Below are positions 8,192 through 17,806 of a stretch of DNA of 64,000 bases, in pieces. The notes beneath the pieces were generated by a model, which worked only from the letters and a program-made list of their open reading frames with translations, made no database searches and had not been told where the DNA came from. The stretch is from Rubellimicrobium arenae (GTDB lineage: Bacteria; Pseudomonadota; Alphaproteobacteria; Rhodobacterales; Rhodobacteraceae). How positions within the stretch are numbered: the stretch's first letter is position 1; every line of letters starts with the position of its first letter. The DNA is taken from NCBI RefSeq assembly GCF_017916275.1, contig NZ_JAFMST010000013.1, forward strand, positions 1 to 64,000, read 5' to 3'. The translations under genes and the position numbers were made by a program.

Positions 8192-8496
8192 TGGCGTCCT
8201 CCCTGCGTGCTTCGTTTTGCCGCAGCCTACGACGATTGTCGTCGCTGACGAAGCAAATTCACAAGTTTCGACCTTATTGTCCCGGCAGCAGCATCCGGGC
8301 CCGCGGGCAGTTGGCATCAGCCAAGTCGATTTGATTGAGCGGGTCAGAACCTTTGTTGTGTCGACGTCAGGCCCTCTGCCTAAGCGATTGATCTCCTGTG
8401 CCGCCGTTGGGCTTGGGGTCGGGACCTCGATCAGCGGTTCCGACGGAACCCAACGCCCCCAAGTCCGATCACGGAGGAGCAGGTCACGAGAGCCGG
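8192..8496 (-). promoter_or_regulatory. Leader/promoter region of the Mo-hydroxylase-sox operon
   Basis: This 305-base gene-free stretch lies between the XdhC gene and the first operon gene and is more AT-rich than its surroundings, especially at 8255-8285. It must hold the operon promoter unless transcription reads through from the XdhC gene. It contains the palindrome annotated at 8230-8244. I could not assign -35/-10 boxes with confidence. Confidence 0.5.
8230..8244. promoter_or_regulatory. Palindrome CGACGA-TTG-TCGTCG, candidate operator
   Basis: This is a perfect inverted repeat with 6-base arms and a 3-base spacer, 39 bases upstream of the first operon start codon. Its size and position fit a dimeric regulator site (for example an ArsR/SoxR-type repressor), but no regulator gene is adjacent and no second copy was noticed. 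The assignment is inference from symmetry and position only. Confidence 0.35.
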
Positions 8497-9462
8497 TCAG
8501 CCCGAAGCGCCGACCGTGGCGGTTCCGCTTTTCGTCCATGCGACCGGCGAGGGGCGGCGCTCGATGATCTCGGCCACCACCGCCGCGGCGATCTCGCGCG
8601 GGCTCCGGGCCATGATGGGCAGGCCGATAGGCGCCCGGAGCCGCGCAAGGTCTGACGGCTGCAGCCCTGCCTCCAGCAGCCGGGCGCGGCGAGCCTCCAG
8701 CCTGCGGCGCGACCCCAGGACACCCACATACCCGGCCGAGGACGACAGGGCCGCCAGCAGGGCCGCCTGGTCGAGATCCGCATCGTGGGTTGCAATGGCC
8801 ACGGCAGTCCAGGGATCCGGCTCTAGCCGACGAAGGGCCACGTCAGGAGGATCGGTCCTGTAGTCGAGCGGAAGCGGCGCGGGGCCGGGCGGGCCGTTGG
8901 GCCTGACCAGGGTCACCTGCCATCCTTGCAAGAGGCCCCCGGCCGCGATGGCCAGCGCAAAGGGGTCGCTGCCCACGACAACGAGCCTTTGTGCCGGCTC
9001 GTGCAGGCGATTGACGATCCAGTTGCCCTCGACAGGCGCGTCCGGCAACTGGACCTGCCGCTGGTCGCCGCGGCTCAGGTATCGCAGGACTCGTCGGTCG
9101 CGGGCGGCCTCGACCAGGGCCAGCATCGCCGGGTCATCGGGCCGCACGGGTTCGAGCAGCAGGTCGATCCGGCCGCCGCAGGGCAGGCGTATATCGAAGA
9201 ACGGGCTGCCATGGCCGTAAGCGATCCGGCGGGGCTCCCAGGTCCTGAGGATGTCGCGCGCGTGCCGTGCGACATCGCTCTCCACGCAGCCGCCCGAAAG
9301 GAAGCCCCAGGCGCTTCCGTCGGTGACCACCATCTGCGAACCGACCGCCCGGGGGCCGCCATCGGCCGCGACGATCGTCACCAACGCGAATGGGCTGGCC
9401 GAATCCACGAGGGACGAGATGATGGGCAGGACGTCATCGACGTCGTCGAGCGGCCAATCCAT
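8497..9462 (-). CDS. XdhC/CoxI family molybdenum-hydroxylase maturation factor
   Basis: The 321-residue protein has the two parts of the family. The N-terminal domain has [22 protein letters not shown] and the cysteine motif [10 protein letters not shown]. The C-terminal Rossmann domain has [26 protein letters not shown] and [11 protein letters not shown]. XdhC-type proteins bind the molybdenum cofactor and insert its sulfurated form into xanthine-dehydrogenase-like enzymes. Its position upstream of the Mo-hydroxylase genes on the same strand supports that role. The start at ATG 9462 (MDWPLDDV) is preferred because upstream residues resemble no family member. Confidence 0.85.
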   Translation of the reverse strand: MDWPLDDVDDVLPIISSLVDSASPFALVTIVAADGGPRAVGSQMVVTDGSAWGFLSGGCVESDVARHARDILRTWEPRRIAYGHGSPFFDIRLPCGGRIDLLLEPVRPDDPAMLALVEAARDRRVLRYLSRGDQRQVQLPDAPVEGNWIVNRLHEPAQRLVVVGSDPFALAIAAGGLLQGWQVTLVRPNGPPGPAPLPLDYRTDPPDVALRRLEPDPWTAVAIATHDADLDQAALLAALSSSAGYVGVLGSRRRLEARRARLLEAGLQPSDLARLRAPIGLPIMARSPREIAAAVVAEIIERRPSPVAWTKSGTATVGASG

Positions 9463-10113
9463 GCGCGTCCCCGCGTTCGGTGTGAAACCTCGGTCCGAAG
9501 TGAGTAGAGCGTCCGGAGCCGGACGCGAGTTCCGGCCCTGAGCATGGAGCTTCGTGGATGAAAGCGTCAAGTGGGCACCGTCGGACAGCTTTTTCCGGAC
9601 CAGGAGGGCAGCGCTGCCGGAGAAATGCCGCCTCCGCCTGACAGGGGTCGTGCCTTAGCTTGCTGCATGACCCAGCGCAGCTGGTCTGCTGGTTCGGAAC
9701 CTCGCCTGGGGCGATCCCTCTGATGGTGAGACGCTGCGTCCGGTTCTGGGCGCGGCTGCGGAACATGGAGGCCCCGCTCCATAAGGTGGCCCAATGGCAG
9801 CCATGGGATGGTCCGACTCGGGTAGCTGCGGCGTGGCGGACATCTGCGGCCGAAATCCTGCCCTGACCTCGCAGGGCTGCTGACTGCAGCCGCGCTCGTC
9901 GGGGTGGTGCCGGGGGGGTGGGGAGACACAGTCCCGCAGTCATCGACTGGGGAGGGCCGATGCCAGCGGACGAGCTTGTACCGGCTTGCCGGCATGGCGG
10001 CTGCCTGCCCATCCCTGCCGCAAACATACGATGAAGCGTCGTTCCCGTTTGAAGTCCCGCTGCAATGCAGCTAGGAGCTCCATCCAGGAGAAGTGAGGCA
10101 GGGACACCGGCGC
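9463..10113. other. 651-base gap between divergent transcription units
   Basis: The gap separates the leftward XdhC gene from the rightward psd gene, so it should contain promoters for both. No supported coding sequence, tRNA or obvious repeat was seen. Confidence 0.45.
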
Positions 10114-10806
10114 ATGACGATGTGGGGCACGTTCCTCAAACCCATGCACCCGGAAGGATACCGCTTCCTGCCGTTCTTCGGCTTGGGCGCGCTGATCCTG
10201 TTCCTGATCTGGGAGCCCCTGGGCTGGTTGGGCGTCGGCCTCACGATCTGGTGCTACTACTTCTTCCGCGACCCGCGCCGTTCGGTGCCCCAGGCCGAAG
10301 GGTTGGTGGTGAGCCCGGCGGATGGCGTGGTCTCCCTCATCGGGCCTGCCGTGCCCCCTCCGGAGCTCGGGATGTCGCCCGAGCCGCTCACGCGCGTGAG
10401 CGTCTTCATGTCGGTGTTCAACTGCCATGTGAACCGCACGCCGGTGGCTGGCCGTGTCGCGGCCGTCGCTTACCGGCCGGGCAAGTTCCTGAACGCCTCG
10501 CTCGACAAAGCGAGCGAAGACAACGAGCGGAACGCGCTCTGCCTCGAACTCGCCGATGGGCGCCAGCTCGCGGTCGTGCAGATCGCCGGGCTGGTGGCGC
10601 GGCGCATCCTCTGCTGGGCGAAGGTGGGGCAGGGGCTCCGGACCGGGGAGCGTTTCGGCCTCATCCGCTTCGGCTCTCGGCTCGACGTCTATCTCCCGCC
10701 CGGTGTGACGCCCCTGGTCGCGCTGGGTCAGACCATGGTGGCGGGCGAGACGGTGATCGCGGATCTGTCGCGCACCGGCCCAGCCCGTCCAGCGCAGGAG
10801 GACTGA
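10114..10806 (+). CDS. psd: Phosphatidylserine decarboxylase proenzyme (short type)
   Basis: The enzyme converts phosphatidylserine to phosphatidylethanolamine in the inner membrane. The 230-residue proenzyme has [12 protein letters not shown] at the N-terminus, membrane segments at about 18-50, and VSPADGVV and [14 protein letters not shown] motifs. The self-cleavage site [10 protein letters not shown] lies near the C-terminus, with Gly187-Ser188, where the serine becomes the pyruvoyl group. Start ATG 10114 is preferred over an upstream GTG (10093) because the family begins at this segment. It is the first gene of a phospholipid operon, three bases before pssA. Confidence 0.93.
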   Translation: MTMWGTFLKPMHPEGYRFLPFFGLGALILFLIWEPLGWLGVGLTIWCYYFFRDPRRSVPQAEGLVVSPADGVVSLIGPAVPPPELGMSPEPLTRVSVFMSVFNCHVNRTPVAGRVAAVAYRPGKFLNASLDKASEDNERNALCLELADGRQLAVVQIAGLVARRILCWAKVGQGLRTGERFGLIRFGSRLDVYLPPGVTPLVALGQTMVAGETVIADLSRTGPARPAQED

Positions 10807-10809
10807 GGA

Positions 10810-11565
10810 ATGGAGGCGCCCCCGGATCCCCGGCCCCGGCTCTCGGTCGCGCAACTTCTTCCCAATGCCATAACCCTGGCCGCGCTCTGCGCCGGGCTCA
10901 CGGCCATCCGCTTCGCCTTCGAGGGCGCGTTCGACATCGCCGCCGGGCTGATCCTTCTGGCCGCGGTGCTCGACGGACTCGACGGGCGGCTGGCGCGGCG
11001 GCTCCGCAGCGAGAGCGCCATGGGAGCCGAGCTCGACTCGCTGTGCGACTTCGTGGACTTCGGGGTGGCGCCGGCGCTGGTGATCCATATCTGGGCCACG
11101 GGGGGCGAAAGCGATGGTCTCAGCTGGATCGCGGCACTGGTTTATGCCGTGGCCTGCGCCTTGCGGCTGGCTCGGTTCAACATCGGCAGCCGCGTGCCCT
11201 CGCTCGGTGGGCAATCCGCAAAAACCTTCACGGGGGTCCCGTCGCCCGCCGGGGCCATGCTGGCGCTGCTCCCGCTCTTTGTCGCCAACCTGGCGCCCAC
11301 CGTCGTCCTGCACCCGGCGCTGACGGCCCTATGGCTGATGCTGGTCGCGGGCCTGATGGTGAGCCGCCTGCCCACCCCGGCCTTCCGTCCGGTCCGCATC
11401 CGTCCCGAGCAGGCCCGGATGCTGCTCCTCGGAGCGGTGGCGCTGGGCGCGGCGCTCCTGACCTATCCCTGGCTGACCCTTGTGCTGCTGGACCTTGGCT
11501 ACCTCCTGCTGCTGTTGTCGGGCTGGGCCCGGCTTGGGCGGCACTTTCCACGAAAGGACAGGTGA
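10810..11565 (+). CDS. pssA: CDP-diacylglycerol--serine O-phosphatidyltransferase
   Basis: This 251-residue integral membrane enzyme makes phosphatidylserine from CDP-diacylglycerol and serine. It carries the CDP-alcohol phosphatidyltransferase signature: D55 and D58-G59 (DGLDGR), A62-R63, G72, D76 and D80, which bind the metal and CDP moiety. Several hydrophobic segments follow to about residue 245. It lies between psd and pmtA, with three-base and zero-base spacing respectively, so the three steps from CDP-diacylglycerol to phosphatidylcholine are encoded together. Confidence 0.93.
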   Translation: MEAPPDPRPRLSVAQLLPNAITLAALCAGLTAIRFAFEGAFDIAAGLILLAAVLDGLDGRLARRLRSESAMGAELDSLCDFVDFGVAPALVIHIWATGGESDGLSWIAALVYAVACALRLARFNIGSRVPSLGGQSAKTFTGVPSPAGAMLALLPLFVANLAPTVVLHPALTALWLMLVAGLMVSRLPTPAFRPVRIRPEQARMLLLGAVALGAALLTYPWLTLVLLDLGYLLLLLSGWARLGRHFPRKDR

Positions 11566-12183
11566 ATGGAGCTGCAAGCGGTCGAGAAGTCCTATGCCCG
11601 CTGGGCGCCGGTCTATGACCGGACCTTTGGGGCAGTCACCGACGTGGGGCGGAGGCGGGCCACGTCGCTCCTGAGCGAACTCGGAGGATCGGTGCTGGAG
11701 GTGGGCGTGGGCACCGGGCTCGCGCTGCGCCATTACGGCCCGCGCGTCGCCGTGACGGGGGTGGACTACAGCGAGGAGATGCTCGCCAAGGCCCGTGCCA
11801 AGGTGGCCGAGGATGGACTCACGAACGTCGTTTCCCTGCGCCGGATGGATGCGCGGGAACTCGACTTTTCCGACGAGAGCTTCGACCATGTGGCCTGCAT
11901 GCATGTCGTCTCGGTGGTGCCCGAGCCTGAACGCGTGATGGCCGAGATCGCCCGCGTGGTGCGGCCTGGGGGAACGGTGGTGGTCGTGAACCATTTCCAG
12001 CGCGCCCGGGGCGCGCTCGCAGTGGCCGAGCGGATGGCGGCGCCGCTTGCAGACCTCCTGGGCTGGCATTCGGACTTCGACAGGAGGCGCGTGCTGGGCG
12101 AGGCGCGGCTCCGGCTCGTCGAGGAGCGCACGCTGCCGCCCTTGGGCATGATGACCCTGATGCGGCTTGTGAAGGCCGGGTGA
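11566..12183 (+). CDS. pmtA: Phosphatidylethanolamine N-methyltransferase (Rhodobacter-type PmtA)
   Basis: This 205-residue SAM-dependent methyltransferase opens with YARWAPVYDRTFG, typical of Rhodobacter-type PmtA. It has the SAM-binding motif I VLEVGVGTGLAL at about 44-55 and the acidic post-motif VTGVDYSEEM. HVVSVVPEPERVMAEI is a conserved signature. The enzyme methylates phosphatidylethanolamine to phosphatidylcholine, which fits the two preceding genes. It begins immediately after the pssA stop. A UbiE-like methyltransferase is the alternative, but context favours PmtA. Confidence 0.88.
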   Translation: MELQAVEKSYARWAPVYDRTFGAVTDVGRRRATSLLSELGGSVLEVGVGTGLALRHYGPRVAVTGVDYSEEMLAKARAKVAEDGLTNVVSLRRMDARELDFSDESFDHVACMHVVSVVPEPERVMAEIARVVRPGGTVVVVNHFQRARGALAVAERMAAPLADLLGWHSDFDRRRVLGEARLRLVEERTLPPLGMMTLMRLVKAG

Positions 12184-12730
12184 CGGGGCCACCTCGCCGA
12201 AGGTTCTCGATCGATCAACCTGCGGCCACGCGAGGGGAGAGAACGTGACCGAACCCTGGGCTCGCGGGGCGGACCTTTGCCCCAGCCTCGGCTGGCGCCC
12301 CGGCGAACCTTCGGTCCAGTCGGCGGGGGGCGCCCCTCGCGGCAGGGCCGGAAGGCAGCCTTGGACGCGCCGGGCCTGGCGCGCATCGGGAGGCCCGTCG
12401 CCCTCCGGGGGTCCTTGGGCCCGTGACGCGTCACCGAGGCGATCTCCATCATGTTCGTGTCCCCGTCCTCGTCAGGGCCGGACGGGTCAGGGGGAAGGCG
12501 GGCCAGGGCGATCTGGCGCGACCAGGGCAGGACGCGGTCGTCAAACGGCTCGTTTGATGCCTGCGGACCGTCGGCGTACCCTGCCACCTCAGTCCGTGGC
12601 GCAGAGCGGACATGATCCGCTGGACGATGGCCTGACCGTCGATCTCGGACGTGCCCCGGCACTTGCCGCCTTTGAGCAAAGTAGAAGGAACCTGCCCGGA
12701 CTGGCTCCGTTGCGCTGCAGGAGGTGGCGC
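12184..12730. other. 547-base gap with no supported gene
   Basis: The rightward frame that runs into the next gene is open across this stretch, but its translation is Arg/Gly/Pro-rich with no domain and lacks a plausible start. I therefore place the next gene start at 12731. No clear terminator was seen after pmtA. Confidence 0.45.
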
Positions 12731-13579
12731 ATGCGCGAGGATGCTCTGGCGTGGACAGTGCCCGTGATGCGGGCGGGATATGCGGGTCGGGGGCTGACTT
12801 ACCTCGTCATCGCGGGCTTCTCTCTTTGGGCGATCTGGCGAGGTGGCCAGGCACAAGGGCCGTCCTCGGCGCTCGCGAGCCTCGAGGGCACCACAGGCGG
12901 TGGCATTGTCCTCGTCCTGATATTTCTGGGCCTTATCGCCTATGCGGCTTGGCAGGTGCTTGCGGCCGCAATGGACCTCGAGGCCCACGGACAGGACGCG
13001 AAGGGCGTTGCCGGGCGACTGGGGATGGCGATCTCCGGTCTCGTCTATCTCAGCCTTGCTTTCGCGGCGCTGACGCTTCTCCTTTCCTCGGCCGGACCCG
13101 AAGGCGAGTCGCGGCTCCGTGAGTGGATCGGAACGGTGATGGGCTGGCCCGGTGGCAGATGGCTCGTGGGACTGGCCGGACTGGTCATCATGGGCGCGGG
13201 CGCGAAATATGTCATGGAGGGCTGGACGGCCAGTTACGAGAGGTACTTGGCAGCCAATTCCTCGACCGCCCGATGGCGGACCCCGCTCCGGGTCGGGGTT
13301 GCGGCGCACGGCGTCGCCCTTGGTGTGATCGGGCTCCTGTTCCTGACCGCAGCCTGGCGGGCCGATCCGTCGGAGGCGGGCGGCTTGGCCAGCGCCTTCG
13401 ACTGGCTGGGAGAGCAAGCCTATGGCCGTGCCTTGGTCGCCGCGCTTTGCCTGGGGCTCCTTGGCTTCGCGCTCTTCTGCTTCGTGAACGCCCGCTGGCG
13501 CATCGTGCCGCGCGTGGCCGGCGACAAGACCGAAACCCTGGCGCGCGCCGCGCAGCGACTGGCCGCCAAAGTGGCCTGA
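12731..13579 (+). CDS. DUF1206 family membrane protein
   Basis: The 282-residue protein contains three tandem copies of a two-helix unit, each beginning with a segment like RAGYAGRGLTYLVIAGF, LGMAISGLVYLSLAFA or VGVAAHGVALGVIGL. This is the DUF1206 architecture of six transmembrane helices. No function is established for the family. The start ATG 12731 has GGAGGTGG five bases upstream. It appears to be a single-gene unit. Confidence 0.85.
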   Translation: MREDALAWTVPVMRAGYAGRGLTYLVIAGFSLWAIWRGGQAQGPSSALASLEGTTGGGIVLVLIFLGLIAYAAWQVLAAAMDLEAHGQDAKGVAGRLGMAISGLVYLSLAFAALTLLLSSAGPEGESRLREWIGTVMGWPGGRWLVGLAGLVIMGAGAKYVMEGWTASYERYLAANSSTARWRTPLRVGVAAHGVALGVIGLLFLTAAWRADPSEAGGLASAFDWLGEQAYGRALVAALCLGLLGFALFCFVNARWRIVPRVAGDKTETLARAAQRLAAKVA

Positions 13580-13858
13580 GCCTCCCGCTCACTTATGCTG
13601 GACGGCAGGGTTGCAGCCCAACACGGGATCGGAGTTGCCGGCGCAACGCCTCAAGATCGATGCACCGACCGGGAAAGCGGCGTTGGACCTGCTTGCTGAT
13701 GCTCCTGGGCGTCATGTCCCACGACTGGAGGCGGGACTTGGCGTCATGCCGTCTGGCGATCTGGTGCATGCTGGCCGTCAGCGGCATAAGTGGGGCAGGT
13801 CGCGATCGTGCCGAGGGCGGTACGAGGCGGACGACCGCAGACCGAAGTCAGTTATATC

Positions 13859-14614
13859 ATGCCCTTGGCCGACCTGATGCTTCTCATTCTGTCCGGATTC
13901 CTTGCCGGAGTGGTGAACGCCATCGCAGGGGGCGGCACATTCCTGACCTTCGGCGCGCTGACACTGGTCGGCCTGCCGCCCATCGCCGCGAATGCCACCT
14001 CCTCCATCACGCAGTTCCCGGGCTACATCACCTCGACCCTCGCATACTGGGGCGATCTCAAGCGGATGTGGCGGAGCGCCGTTCTGCTGGGACTGGTGTC
14101 CGCGTTGGGATCGGGGGCAGGTGCGCTGATCCTGCTGGCGCTGTCGAACCCTTCCTTCCGGGCCATGGTGCCATGGCTGCTTCTGGCCGCGACCGCTCTT
14201 TTCGCCGCTGGACCCTGGCTCAAGCCAAAGAGCAGGGCCGGGACGAACGAGGATGAGAAGGCGTCTTTCGTCGCTCTCGTCCTCCAGTTCCTCACATCCA
14301 TCTATGGCGGGTTCTTCGGCGCAGGCATGGGCGTGATGATGCTGGCGACCCTCGGCCTGACTCAACGTGGCGACTACCATCGCCTGAACGCCTTGAAGAA
14401 CTTGTTTGCGGCCATCATCGCCGCCGTGGCCATCGTGGTCTTCGTCGGCGGCGGAGTCGTGGCCTGGCCGGAGGCGATCGTGATGATCCCGGCCGTGGCG
14501 CTGGGGGGCTATGCGGGAGTCTGGACAGCCCGGCGGGTACCGCAAACGATCGTGCGCCTGGTCGTCATCGCGGTCGGACTGCTTCTCGCATTCTACTACT
14601 TCGCGCAGGGCTAG
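13859..14614 (+). CDS. TauE/SafE family sulfite/organosulfonate exporter-like protein
   Basis: The 251-residue protein has about eight hydrophobic helices and the family hallmarks: GFLAGVVNAIAGGGTFLTFGAL near the N-terminus and its inverted repeat QFLTSIYGGFFGAGMGVMMLA in the middle. Members move sulfite, sulfoacetate or other small anions across the inner membrane. A link with the sox operon 6 kb away is possible but not shown by adjacency. The start ATG 13859 is chosen from family length; no strong ribosome binding site precedes it. Confidence 0.85.
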   Translation: MPLADLMLLILSGFLAGVVNAIAGGGTFLTFGALTLVGLPPIAANATSSITQFPGYITSTLAYWGDLKRMWRSAVLLGLVSALGSGAGALILLALSNPSFRAMVPWLLLAATALFAAGPWLKPKSRAGTNEDEKASFVALVLQFLTSIYGGFFGAGMGVMMLATLGLTQRGDYHRLNALKNLFAAIIAAVAIVVFVGGGVVAWPEAIVMIPAVALGGYAGVWTARRVPQTIVRLVVIAVGLLLAFYYFAQG

Positions 14615-15398
14615 GCAGGCTCCTTGGAGGGTGATGTCGGGGCAATGAGACGCGCGCAGGCGAAGGGCAGCCACCCTCTGCGCCATGTCTTAGCTCATCC
14701 CGGATCCGACGAGCATGGGGTCGAGATCGGCTACCAGTTCGTGCGCTTCTGGACTCTGGCGCTCGGCGCACCATCAGGGCGGGGCGTGGAGGTATTCGTC
14801 TCGAACACCCGGGGGAATAGGGCCACTTTGACGTTCCTCAGAGCACACTAAGGACGCACGGCCAAGTCCACCAATTCGTGGCCGCTGAACTGGGTTCAGC
14901 AGCGCGTCCCTTGAGGAGGTCGGAGCCGACGATCGGCAGGAGACACGGCGGTAGGACGCGCAAGCGGCTCGGGTCCGCCCATCAGTCGTTCCGACGACGC
15001 TAGCCTGAGATGCGTCGCTTCCAGAGCCTGCAACATACGCAGGAACCTGCTTCGGGCCGTTCTTCGATCCACAGCCTCTTCACCTCACGGCTCAGTTCCT
15101 TCAGCCGCACGTCGAGAACCTGAACCGCGCGGCGGTTGCCGAGGAGCGGACCCCGAGTGCTGCCTCAACATCCGCACCCCGGCCAGGACCGACACAGGAT
15201 CATGTTCGGCCGACAGCGCCCATCTACCGGATACAGGACCTCTTCGGTTGACGCAGATCCATGACCGCGCCTCCTCCTGCATTCGGTCTTGTCCGGGGCA
15301 GGGTCAGGATTTCCGTCCTTGAGCCGCAGGCCGCGATCTCCGATCACGAGGGCATTCCACAGTCCTTTACGACAATCTGCATTTCCAGGGAGGCGATC
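14615..15398. other. 784-base gap; contains a short perfect hairpin
   Basis: No supported gene is visible. A perfect 7-base-pair inverted repeat, GCTGAAC-TGG-GTTCAGC, lies at 14884-14900; it is not followed by a T run, so it is only a weak terminator candidate. The right end must hold the promoter of the protease gene. Confidence 0.45.
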
Positions 15399-16649
15399 AT
15401 GACGCTTTGCCGCTTCGCCAGCCACAAGGTCCAAGTGCTGAGCCGACCTATGCTTCTGTCGGTATCGGTCCTGGCTGCGACGTGGGCTTTGCCGGTTCTG
15501 GCGCAGGGCTACCTCGACTTTGGCGCAAACGCGAGCCGCTGGGCCTATGACGGCGAATGCGACGATCCGCGCTTTGCAGGGCCGGGCGCGGCGGACGTGC
15601 TGGTCCAAGAGGATCTCATGGCCGATGCCGCCGACTGCGAAGCGGCCTTCCGCATGGGATCGGTCTGGCTGCAAACCGGCGGCGCGCCCAGCAAGATGCC
15701 TTCTGCACCGCAGCCCGTGGCCCCGCGGCCGGGAGTCATCGATTTCGGCTTCAACACGAGCCGGTGGGCCTATGACGGCGAATGCGACGATCCACGCTTT
15801 GCGGGGCCGGGCGCGGCGGACGTGCTGGTGCCCGAGGACTACATGGCCGACGCCGCCGACTGCGAAGCGGCGTTCCGCATGGGATCGGTCTGGTTGCAAG
15901 AGGGGGTGCCAGGGCCAATTGGCATGCCGATCGCGCCAAAATTGCCGCCGTCTGGTCCCGGGATGACGCCGCAGGGTCCCGAAGCCGAGCCGCCCCCTCA
16001 GGAACCTGCCGAGCCGCCCGTGGTCAGCATGGATTGGCCCGCTTGGGCGCCCGCCACAACAGATCGGAACGAGGCCGAAAGCGCGATTGCGATGGAGCCG
16101 CAGGAGGTCTTTGCGGCGACGGAGGGCTCCATCTATCTTCTGTTGGCGGCGGCAACGCCGGAGGAGCTTGCGGCGGGCGAGGGCTCGCTGGGATCGGCTG
16201 TCGCCATCTCCAAGCATTTGGCCCTGACCAACTGCCACGTTGTCGAAGGTGCCCCCTCCATGACGCTGGTCGACGAGACGAGCGACGAAGAGATCGCGGT
16301 CGAGCTGCTGTCCGCAGACCCGGAGACGGATCGCTGCATCCTGCGAACCGACGCTTGGCTGCGGCCCATCAAGGCGATCCGGCCCGCCGATTCCCTCACC
16401 GTGGGCGAGCGGGTCTACTCGATCGGCAACCCGTCAGGCCTCAGCAAGACGTTCGCCGAGGGCCTGATCTCGGGGGTCCGCGAGGATGGCGGCATAACGC
16501 TGGTCCAGACTTCCGCACCGATCTCACCCGGATCGAGCGGCGGTGCGCTGGTGGACGCGTCGGGCGCCCTTGTCGGGATCACGACCTTCCTGCTGCGCGA
16601 CACCCAGAACCTCAATTTCGCGATTTCGGCCAGCGCCTTTTGGGAGTGA
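15399..16649 (+). CDS. Exported trypsin-like serine protease with two N-terminal tandem modules
   Basis: The 416-residue protein has a signal peptide (about 1-36, ending LAQG). Two nearly identical 53-residue modules follow, starting DFGxNxSRWAYDGECDDPRF and ending GSVWLQ. A Pro-rich linker leads to an S1C-type protease domain. The triad is visible as His280 (LTNCHVVEG), Asp311 (ETDRCIL) and Ser380 (PGSSGGALV), with HtrA-like spacing. There is no PDZ domain. The start has AGGGAGG seven bases upstream. The modules have four acidic residues around one cysteine, which could bind calcium or a ligand (inference). It probably degrades or senses proteins in the periplasm or outside the cell. Confidence 0.85.
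   Translation: MTLCRFASHKVQVLSRPMLLSVSVLAATWALPVLAQGYLDFGANASRWAYDGECDDPRFAGPGAADVLVQEDLMADAADCEAAFRMGSVWLQTGGAPSKMPSAPQPVAPRPGVIDFGFNTSRWAYDGECDDPRFAGPGAADVLVPEDYMADAADCEAAFRMGSVWLQEGVPGPIGMPIAPKLPPSGPGMTPQGPEAEPPPQEPAEPPVVSMDWPAWAPATTDRNEAESAIAMEPQEVFAATEGSIYLLLAAATPEELAAGEGSLGSAVAISKHLALTNCHVVEGAPSMTLVDETSDEEIAVELLSADPETDRCILRTDAWLRPIKAIRPADSLTVGERVYSIGNPSGLSKTFAEGLISGVREDGGITLVQTSAPISPGSSGGALVDASGALVGITTFLLRDTQNLNFAISASAFWE
15516..15674 (+). repeat. Tandem module copy 1 of the serine protease
   Basis: This 159-base unit encodes 53 residues and is nearly identical to the unit at 15741-15899. The high DNA similarity, and not only protein similarity, points to a recent intragenic duplication. 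Confidence 0.85.
15741..15899 (+). repeat. Tandem module copy 2 of the serine protease
   Basis: This is the second 159-base copy, separated from the first by a 66-base Pro/Ala-coding spacer. Differences include FGA to FGF at the start and QEDL to PEDY in the middle of the module. Confidence 0.85.
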
Positions 16650-17806
16650 GCCAGGGACCGGGTTCGCCGTGAGAACTGGTTCCGCAGGAGGCCTTCGGCC
16701 GTCATCCATGGCGGCTCAGAACGCTTTGCAGCTGAGGCGGGAGCGGAAACGCTCTCCGTTAGGGGCACCAGTTTGGATGCCGCCCAAGACGTCCGTGCGG
16801 GTCGACGTAGGGGCTGACGATTCACGCCTTACCGGTAATTTAGCACGCTAATCGTCGCACTTGGCGGCCCTCGCCGTCCAGGCGGCGAAGGTTGCCTGCG
16901 TAGTTGAAGACGCAGCTTGGCAGGGCTACTAGGCTGCCGACCCGGGAGTGTGCCTCCGCCCCTGAGAGCGTGCTCCTTCCTGCAGCCTTGAGCGACCGCT
17001 ATGGACGCCGACGCCAGCCCGGGGTGATCATCTTTCCAAGTGGTACTTGGCCTATAGCGCCAGCGGGGCCACTGTCGCCCAGAGCGGAAGAGTGTCCGCC
17101 AGCATGGGCGGATCGACGTCACCAGAGTGGCGTCGTTCTCCTGGATGATCCGGAGCACGTGCAGCAAATGCCGGGCCGGATGACCGTGAGCTCACGACTG
17201 CCCCGCGCAGTCCGGCTCGGGGAACATGAGCATCGACCAAGGCCTGCGACGCCGACGGCCCTTTCGTAGGAAGATCCGTCTCGCAAGGCTCGTTACAAGC
17301 TGGCGAGACAGGAACGGTGCGCCGGCAGACAGCTCTGCGCTGCATGGGTGGACCGGTTCCCAACTGTCGTGGCTGACAGGCTACTTCCCGGCGAGTGGCG
17401 TGACGATCCAGCTGGCCGTGTTAGGGCATGGCCGGTCCGGCTGTCGGCCCGGGATGTCGATGAATTGCTGACGACCACGACATCCAAGGTGGGCCACCGA
17501 AAGAACATGGTCGGAACCCCTCTGCCCCATATGAAGGACTGGAGGACAGCCCTGCCGTTCCCGAGTGGCGCGCCGCCTTGGGACGACCGCCTTTCGACAG
17601 GCAGAGACCAGTTGCATCTGTTCGATGGCGCGATCGAAACCGTGTCGATGCAGGGCCGTGCAGCTCTGGTGGGCCTACGATCCGCCCCATGTCGAGGCGA
17701 GACTTCCGTTGCGCCGCTCCACAATCTGCACGACAGGATGTGCTTGGGACTGAACGCCAGCAGGTCGGCGCCTGCACTTCGGGAAGATGCCTTGAGGCGG
17801 AGTGTC
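16650..17806. other. 1.16 kb stretch with no convincing gene
   Basis: Open frames occur on both strands but none has a recognisable domain or a signal peptide. I looked for transposase remnants in 17300-17800 and could not support one. It may be degraded sequence. Confidence 0.45.

Noticed and set aside
12245-12730. N-terminal extension of the DUF1206 protein
   Set aside because: The open frame continues upstream, but the family starts at MREDALAW (12731), which has a strong ribosome binding site.
13593-13787. Small leftward frame of 64 codons
   Set aside because: No recognisable family or start signal; kept out for lack of support.
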